DNA from: Theodoxus fluviatilis
Taxonomy: Eukaryota; Mollusca; Gastropoda; Cycloneritida; Neritidae
Assembly: GCA_034096865.1 (NCBI GenBank)
Contig: JAWQFJ010014944.1
Coordinates: forward strand, 1 to 12,500
Direction of reading: 5' to 3'
Length of the DNA stretch: 12,500 bases
A model generated the notes under the pieces. The model was given only the letters and a program-made list of their open reading frames with translations. It did no database searches and was not told where the DNA came from. Both the position numbers and the translations under genes were made by a program. Shown piece after piece: positions 8,131 to 12,500 of this stretch (positions are counted from its first letter, which is position 1; every line of letters begins with the position of its first letter).

Positions 8131-8171
8131 CTTCTGGTTTGTTGTTTTGGAGGGCACCAGTATTACTGCAT
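8131..8171 (-). CDS. Candidate 41-bp internal exon, minus-strand split gene
   Basis: On the minus strand a strong acceptor (TTATTTTTCACAG) precedes 41 bp that end in CCAGAAG at a consensus-like donor, AAG|GTAAAG. Entered in phase 2, as the exon at 12006-12113 predicts, it reads Arg (completed) then CSNTGALQNNKPE, and leaves one base. That matches the phase needed by the terminal exon at 7519-7643. The short length and the repeat-filled downstream intron limit confidence. A second frame (AVILVPSKTTNQK) is also open, so intervening exons could change the reading. Confidence 0.45.
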
Positions 8172-8644
8172 CTGTGAAAAATAAGATTGAATTAAAAAAT
8201 AACTGTTCCTTAAAATGTTTATCTAATCCTCTCCAGTTAGCTTGACATCACATGCCAATGTAACCAGATCAAGCTAAGTGGGTAGGACTGTATTTCAAAT
8301 ATTTACAGCCAAAGAATCAATGAAAGCAGGTCAGACCACCAGCCAGATACTTTGAGCTGGCATTGAGTCATAGAAAGTGCACTATAAAAATTGTCCTTCC
8401 ATTACTCAAAAGGTTTTTCTGTTAAAGAATTAGGAGAAATAATAACATACTTTTTCTACTGAATAATAAAAATATAGTGATAAATATGCAATCTACTTAG
8501 ACTAGTATTACACTAATCATCGCTTCCAATTAGAGTTGTGTGTTTTTTTAAGCACTCACTGGAAAACATTCCTACTGATTCATTACACACTTCCACTTAA
8601 GAACAGAGCTTGAAGACTGCAGCAAGTGAAACTGAAACACACCA
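8172..8644. other. AT-rich unique DNA, inferred intron
   Basis: AT-rich sequence without coding character, lying between the 41-bp candidate exon and the pyrimidine tract ahead of the zinc-finger ORF. Nothing structural stands out. Confidence 0.5.
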
Positions 8645-8651
8645 CACAAGG

Positions 8652-8725
8652 TCCCCGCCTCCCTCCCTCCATCTCCCCCTCTCTCCCCCTCCCTGCCTCT
8701 CCCCCTCTCTCCCCCTCCCTCTCTG
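8652..8725. repeat. Polypyrimidine CCCTCT tract
   Basis: A low-complexity run of CCCTCC, CCCCTCTCTC and related motifs, with only rare purines. It lies about 145 bp upstream of the zinc-finger ORF start and might be part of its promoter, or simply a microsatellite. The minus-strand frame through it (8583-8807) reads Glu/Gly/Arg repeats and is an artefact. Confidence 0.85.
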
Positions 8726-8869
8726 TGCATTGATCTTTGGAGGCGACAACTGTTCCAGACAAGACAACAGGAACATTTCCAGGGGACGGGGGCTGCCGAT
8801 TTGTCACCTAGTCATTCCTTTGACATGCACGTTTCTCCTCGGCACGTAGCACCCCCTTGTACACCAGGA

Positions 8870-9349
8870 ATGGAACATGCGAAGGCACAGCATGCAAGTG
8901 ACTGCATCCCTAGTGCATCCCAAGCAGCTCCTGAAAACCATGCGACACCAGCGCGTGAGAAGACAACACGTGAGTTCGACGGAGAAAGCGTGCGTCCCGC
9001 CGAGAAGACCGCTCGAACGCCGCCCATGGAAATTGCATCGATCTTATCCGAGCATCATGAAAGTGTCTGCCTTGAAGATGATGCATCAGCCGGCGAAAGG
9101 AGCCAAGATAAGATCGTGCAGTGTGCATTCGAGGGCGCTATGCACGTTGGATCTATCAACGTCTCAGAGATCTTTCGGCAGCTAGGAAGAGGGGTCACGA
9201 AACCAGAGCATGTGCGTGCATGGTGTGATGCATGTGCTGATCCCCTCAGTTCGTGGGTGAAGTGCTCTGCATGTGCACATTCAGCCTACTGTTTTGACTG
9301 CTTTGCAAGAACTGCTCATCCAAAACACACAGCACCAAGTGTCACGTAG
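8870..9349 (+). CDS. Small ZZ-type zinc-finger protein
   Basis: An open frame of 159 residues. The C-terminal 45 residues carry CDAC, nine residues, CSAC, five residues, CFDC, five residues, HPKH. This is the C2-C2-C2-H2 ligand spacing of the ZZ zinc finger, a cross-brace fold that binds two zinc ions and usually mediates protein-protein or histone/N-degron binding (p62, dystrophin and CBP families). The preceding 110 residues are polar and likely disordered, except for a short VSEIFRQLGRG segment. I chose ATG 8870 for its context (GGAATGG); the frame stays open upstream, and ATG 8825 would add 15 residues (MHVSPRHVAPPC and on). The acidic Asp-Tyr-Asp stretch that p62-type ZZ domains use is replaced by His-Ser-Ala-Tyr, so ligand choice may differ. 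It could be a complete single-exon gene or the last exon of a larger one; ACACCAG|GAATGG could serve as an acceptor. It lies on the opposite strand to, and inside the inferred intron of, the minus-strand split gene. Confidence 0.72.
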   Translation: MEHAKAQHASDCIPSASQAAPENHATPAREKTTREFDGESVRPAEKTARTPPMEIASILSEHHESVCLEDDASAGERSQDKIVQCAFEGAMHVGSINVSEIFRQLGRGVTKPEHVRAWCDACADPLSSWVKCSACAHSAYCFDCFARTAHPKHTAPSVT

Positions 9350-10065
9350 ATGTGTACCTGCTATGCGTTGTCAAACAGTTCGTAACTGGTCAGTGCTGAT
9401 GTGTCGTTTTGCAAAGCCGAACCTTCCTGAATGTGTCCATTTGCAAATGTAATTTCTACAATCATTTTGTGATAGTTGCATTTTGAATCTTTAAGCGTGA
9501 TGTGTTTGAGAACATTTGAACGTAATTATCCTTTGACTGGTTCTCTTTTCAAAAGCGTTGTTGTCCGATGATGGCAATGTTGTTGCAGTTTGTGATGACA
9601 GAGAGTATTGCTAGTGCTTATTTTTCACAGTTTTTGGTTGTGTTTTTTGGAGTACACATTAAGGACAAAAATCGAAAATCCAACGGATATACAGCATGCT
9701 GTAGCTTGTAAGGATAGTCGGCAGTGCCGACGCCATGTTGTGTTATACAAACCGACAACTACGAGTACATCCATAACCGTCCGAAGATATGTGGCTACGT
9801 TCCCGTCAGAGGATTCGGAGAGACTGAAAGTGGCGGCTCTTGGATGAAGAGAGCATCGGCTGACATTTCTTGCGATATTTTCGTTTATTTCTTGTCCTTT
9901 TGTTCTGCATTTCTTGCATTTTGGTCACACAGCTTGCTTCAATCGCTTGTGCTTGTGCTGTCATGACTTTTAAAAAGTCAAGTTTGAATATTGTAAGTTG
10001 ATTTTTGCAAACTGTTTTGTCAATGGGCCGTAGGCCTGTCAATAAAGTTTCAAAGCCTCTCTGTG
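9350..10065 (+). other. 3' UTR of the zinc-finger gene
   Basis: About 700 bp follow the stop at 9349 without a convincing frame and end at AATAAA (10041-10046), with a T/G-rich stretch just after it. The composition shifts from coding-like to AT-rich at the stop codon, as expected. It contains a perfect GTCGGC-AGT-GCCGAC hairpin (9716-9730) and the palindrome TGACTTTTAAAAAGTCA (9964-9980). The frames 9608-9847, 9724-9966 and 9806-10042 (minus) have no domain. Confidence 0.55.
10041..10046 (+). terminator. Polyadenylation signal AATAAA
   Basis: A canonical AATAAA in GTCAATAAAGTTTC, followed within 30 nt by CTCTCTGTGCATTCTTTTC, a plausible GU/U-rich downstream element. It is the first canonical signal I see after the zinc-finger stop codon. 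Confidence 0.6.
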
Positions 10066-10135
10066 CATTCTTTTCTATATTGATGTCAAGATTTTATTTT
10101 CAGTTAGATGAAGGGGTGGGGAAAAGCCTTACTGT

Positions 10136-10190
10136 TGGTCTGCTGGGGTAGTGGTAGAGCATTGAGCTGTGGCATCTGCAGATTCTTTGC
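10136..10190 (+). repeat. tRNA-like SINE head, degenerate
   Basis: GGGGTAGTGGTAGAGCATTG at 10145-10164 resembles the D-arm/A-box region of tRNA-derived SINEs, and the following GCTGTGGCATCTGCAGATTC matches the anticodon-arm layout of such heads. The expected GGTTCGANNCC B-box is not intact, so this would be a decayed copy. No tail or flanking duplication is visible. A chance match is possible. Confidence 0.3.
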
Positions 10191-10655
10191 ACCTTATCCA
10201 CTCTCTCATTTGACTGCAATGCTATTTGAATGCAAGCAACAGTACACTGTTATGTCAACTATGCAGAAGAATGTTCAAGAGTTTATTTGGAAAATTGCAT
10301 ATAACACAAACAAAATGCAAGAATTTGGGAAAAGCAAGTAAACAGTCTAAAAACCCAAGGTATAATGTGTAAGCACACATACATATCTAAGCAGCACACA
10401 TGCAGAAACACTTTCATCCACTGTGATCTAGACCTTGGGGTGAGATAATTATTTCAGTTAAATACAGAGCTGCTGACCCCCAAGAAATATAATTTTCAGG
10501 ATGCATTTACCCGTGAAAGGTGAATGGGCGTCAAGCGCCACAAAAATGCATAGAATGCAAGTAGAAGCAATCAATTCATTTCAACAACTTGCAGTGAGAC
10601 ATGGAAAAAAACAAACAATGGAAAGAAATAGGTCTGCCCGAGCCGAGGTAATTAA
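10191..10655. other. Unique AT-rich DNA, no gene seen
   Basis: I see no coding signal here. The plus-strand frame 10108-10341 is low in complexity and covers the tRNA-like segment. Just after this stretch a palindrome CTAAGTGTACTTAG lies at 10656-10669. Confidence 0.6.
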
Positions 10656-10724
10656 CTAAGTGTACTTAGCTGACCCTTTCGATGAAATCGTGGAGTTGGA
10701 GATGCACGGACTTATACCCCGCGC

Positions 10725-11213
10725 CTATCGCGCTAGCACAGGGGTTGGGGGAAGGGGGTCTGAGTGCACCGACATTGCAGCCGGTGACCCGGGAGAAAAA
10801 ATCACCACAACGACGGAAATGGTCGCACTTGACACTCTTTCCTTCTCTCTCTCTCTCACCACAACGACGGAAATGGTCGCACTTGACACTCTTTCCTTCT
10901 CTCTCTCTCTCTCCACAACGACGGAAATGGTCGCACTTGACACTCTTTCCTTCTCTCTCTCTCTCTCCACAACGACGGAAATGGTCGCACTTGACACTCT
11001 TTCCTTCTCTCTCTCTCTCTCCACAACGACGGAAATGGTCGCACTTGACACTCTTTCCTTCTCTCTCTCTCTCTCTCTGGCATTTCTTCCTCTGGGTCGT
11101 GCAGAGGGAACTTGTTCCTCCTTCTTCTCCTTCTTCTTCTTCTTCGGTCCCCACATGGCCACTGCCAAGAGCAAAACACCTACACCAAGCAGGGCGCCGA
11201 TGTCACTGCTCCG
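10725..11213 (-). CDS. Candidate exon: hydrophobic segment plus lysine block
   Basis: After TTTATTTTAG (11215-11214 are its AG) on the minus strand, a 163-codon open frame starts with SSDIGALLGVGVLLLAVAMW, a possible single membrane-spanning helix. It is followed by GPKKKKKEKKEEQ and a basic stretch, the usual stop-transfer order. An acceptor 8 bp further in (GGAGCAG|TGAC, exon from 11205) would give phase 2, matching the donor at 12006, so this could be another exon of the same gene. Phase alone does not settle whether it is skipped, used, or belongs to another gene. The frame then runs into the 54-bp minisatellite (SSATISVVVEREREKER repeats), where it is surely not normal protein. I see no strong donor before the repeat. 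The overlapping plus-strand frames are repeat readings. Confidence 0.3.
   Translation of the reverse strand, partial: RSSDIGALLGVGVLLLAVAMWGPKKKKKEKKEEQVPSARPRGRNAREREREKERVSSATISVVVEREREKERVSSATISVVVEREREKERVSSATISVVVEREREKERVSSATISVVVVREREKERVSSATISVVVVIFSPGSPAAMSVHSDPLPPTPVLAR
10805..11074. repeat. 54-bp minisatellite, 5 copies
   Basis: Five tandem copies of a 54-bp unit starting CCACAACGACGGAAATGGTC, at 10805, 10859, 10913, 10967 and 11021, nearly identical apart from small differences in the CT tail. Each unit ends in a CT dinucleotide run of 12 or more bases, and the last runs on into a longer (CT)n. Since 54 is divisible by three, frames stay open through the array on both strands, which explains the several overlapping long frames here. 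Confidence 0.97.
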
Positions 11214-11221
11214 CTAAAATA

Positions 11222-11400
11222 AATGTACTGGCGCCACGAGCATCCGGCGACACTCGCTTAAATGCCTTCACTGACGTCACCAAGTTCAGTCAGTCCAATC
11301 ACCACTGTTCATCCCACTCCACTCTGACTGGTCAATTCACAAGTTGAAAGTCACAGGTTGGTCAGCGTGAAAACGCCAGTGGAGTCCACTACACTCGTAA
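11222..11400. promoter_or_regulatory. CRE and CCAAT cluster
   Basis: A perfect cAMP-response element TGACGTCA at 11272-11279 lies close to a CCAAT box at 11295-11299. On the minus strand a TATA-like GGCATTTAAGC (about 11265-11255) follows the CRE in promoter order, pointing toward the hydrophobic frame that begins at 11213. This could be an internal or alternative promoter for the minus-strand locus. The motifs are real; their function is inferred. Confidence 0.35.
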
Positions 11401-11901
11401 CACTTTCAAGTCATTCACCTACACAGGGGTCAATTCTTTACTGACACCGGCTCAGGGCAATAAAAAACCGCTAAAGCTACGGCTCAGCAGACGCATGTTA
11501 AACATTTCTAATAACAATAATAAACAGAAGGCATAGAAAAACACAGTTTCGCCACAGTCACATACACCCTTAAAAACACACAGAATGACAAAGTATCCTG
11601 TAGCCATTTAATTGGCCTGAACCTATGCATCAACAGTTAATCACTTGCATTTGGAAATGCATGTTCGTGACAGGTGCCACTTTTACACTTGAGTGACATT
11701 CAAGACATTCATAGTTTCCTGCCCTATAAATGATCTAAAATCATCTCAATATTCTGAAATTAGTAAAAGTGTGGTTTCTTCTCACCAGACTGAAAACCCA
11801 TTCACAGCTGAGATTATTGATTTGGATTAACAGAATACCCATCATCACCTTCAGCAAAAACTTGAAGCTGCATACTGAAATAATTGATTGTGCTCTGTGA
11901 G

Positions 11902-11903
<2 letters not shown>
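11401..11903. other. AT-rich unique DNA, no gene seen
   Basis: Unique sequence with a small AATAATAATAA stretch near 11507-11523. The minus-strand frame 11741-11938 begins in the poly(G) tract and is not credible. Confidence 0.6.

Positions 11904-11933
<30 letters not shown>
11904..11933. repeat. Homopolymer poly(C), 30 bases
   Basis: An uninterrupted run of about 30 C on the plus strand (poly(G) on the minus strand). If the split gene is real, it lies about 72 bp downstream of the donor at 12005 within the intron, so the pre-mRNA would carry a long G run able to form quadruplexes. Exact length is uncertain, since such runs are hard to sequence. Confidence 0.95.
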
Positions 11934-12005
11934 AGCAATTAGTTCAACAGAACCACAGGGTACAAAACAGCCATATCATACATACACAAGATGTAAACAG
12001 CTTAC

Positions 12006-12113
12006 CTCTGTTGTTGTCTCTTGGCCTTTTGGATCGAGGTATTTGTGATGCTGTCTCCAATTTTCCTGGTAGAGATGTCTTCATCAGTAGACGAGTCCTT
12101 ACTGATCAGATGC
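12006..12113 (-). CDS. Candidate internal exon, minus-strand split gene
   Basis: On the minus strand, TTTTCCCCCCACAG (a very good acceptor) precedes 108 bp that end CAACAGAG at a consensus donor GTAAG. In the frame fitting the flanking exons it reads HLISKDSSTDEDISTRKIGD, then SITNTSIQKAKRQQQ and an Arg split over the junction; entry and exit are both phase 2. The content is polar, with an acidic SSTDED patch (a casein-kinase-2-like site) and a basic end, typical of a disordered linker. No family is recognised. It is the best-supported exon of this gene because both splice sites are near consensus. Confidence 0.6.
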
Positions 12114-12405
12114 CTGTGGGGGGAAAATGCAACATGTCTCAAACAATAAAGCTCTGAAACTTTGGGTCTAAGGCTCTCTAAGTGTAAACACAGAATTAAT
12201 GTTGGATGGATGCCATAAGTCATAAATACTTGTACATTCTGTTCTGAAAGAGGTAAACTGGTAAACTGTTTATCATCCATGAAATGGAGGATTACTTGCC
12301 ATGTCTCTTTGGAGACAAGATAGTACTACATACTACTCAGTATATATGTACTTGGCTATGCATGTAAGGAAAAAAAAACAACAACCAAACAAACATACTG
12401 CCTAC

Positions 12406-12443
12406 TTCTCCTTTCCCTTTGCCACTTTTGGACTCTGCTGCTG
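12406..12443 (-). CDS. Candidate 38-bp exon, minus-strand split gene
   Basis: On the minus strand, CTGACAG (acceptor) is followed by CAG repeats and AGTCCAAAAGTGGCAAAGGG, ending AGGAGAA at donor GTAGGC. In the frame that feeds the exon at 12006-12113 it reads QQQSPKVAKGKEK, a lysine-rich stretch consistent with that exon. In-frame TGA lies just upstream, so an acceptor is required near 12444. Repeated CAG triplets give two or three alternative acceptors. The pyrimidine tract is poor, and other frames are open (for example SADSSSRVQKWQRERR), so the true border may extend beyond the window. Confidence 0.35.
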
Positions 12444-12500
12444 CTGTCAGCTGAAGTCAGTTCTGAGCAGTAAAGTGTCCTTGCTCTGCTCTCAAGGTCT

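Noticed and set aside
9806..10042. 78-codon minus-strand frame
   Set aside because: It lies antisense to the zinc-finger 3' UTR, has no domain, and has no start or splice context.
12145..12150. AATAAA on the plus strand near 12145
   Set aside because: There is no plus-strand coding region ahead of it, and it lies in an inferred minus-strand intron; a chance match is the simplest explanation.

Overview
The window is eukaryotic and almost certainly animal. It has spliced-looking exon fragments with GT/AG borders, a 3' UTR with an AATAAA signal, moderate GC, no operon-like gene packing, and several kilobases of microsatellites and minisatellites. A motif AAGGGGGATAACTCT at 3477-3491, close to a short repeat motif I recall as common in mollusc genomes, makes a mollusc (perhaps a gastropod) my best guess, but this is weak. 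Most long open frames here come from the composition of repeats and are not genes.

Layout. 1-1420 is a GA-rich stretch without a convincing gene. 1431-2480 is a 1.05 kb mosaic of trinucleotide repeats (CCT/TCA with a CCCCTC block). 2590-2665 holds a GAAT tetranucleotide repeat. 2807-3803 is a degenerate 28-bp minisatellite in three blocks. 3804-5480 is mostly unique DNA with CACGTG palindromes, a TATA-linked small ORF and a YY1/CCAAT promoter-like segment, both on the minus strand. 5723-5918 is a 98-bp tandem duplication. 5964-6898 is a large inverted repeat (about 370 and 360 bp arms, 200 bp spacer), flanked on the right by a degenerate 33-bp satellite (6956-7250).

The best coding evidence is in the right half. 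A minus-strand split gene is inferred from candidate exons at 12443-12406, 12113-12006, 8171-8131 and 7643-7519, whose reading phases agree across every junction. Its last intron would be made almost entirely of a perfect 12-copy, 43-bp minisatellite (7602-8117) whose last unit also encodes part of the terminal exon. I do not recognise the protein. On the opposite strand, inside its large intron, lies a compact ORF (8870-9349) ending in a ZZ-type zinc finger, with a 3' UTR running to AATAAA at 10041-10046.

The segment 10725-11213 is another minus-strand frame with a hydrophobic segment and a lysine block. It runs into a 54-bp, 5-copy CT-rich minisatellite. A CRE/CCAAT cluster lies just upstream of it, and a 30-base poly(C) tract lies near the donor of the 12006-12113 exon. 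Nothing here resembles a prokaryotic defence or metabolic system. The most unusual object is the minisatellite intron/exon boundary.
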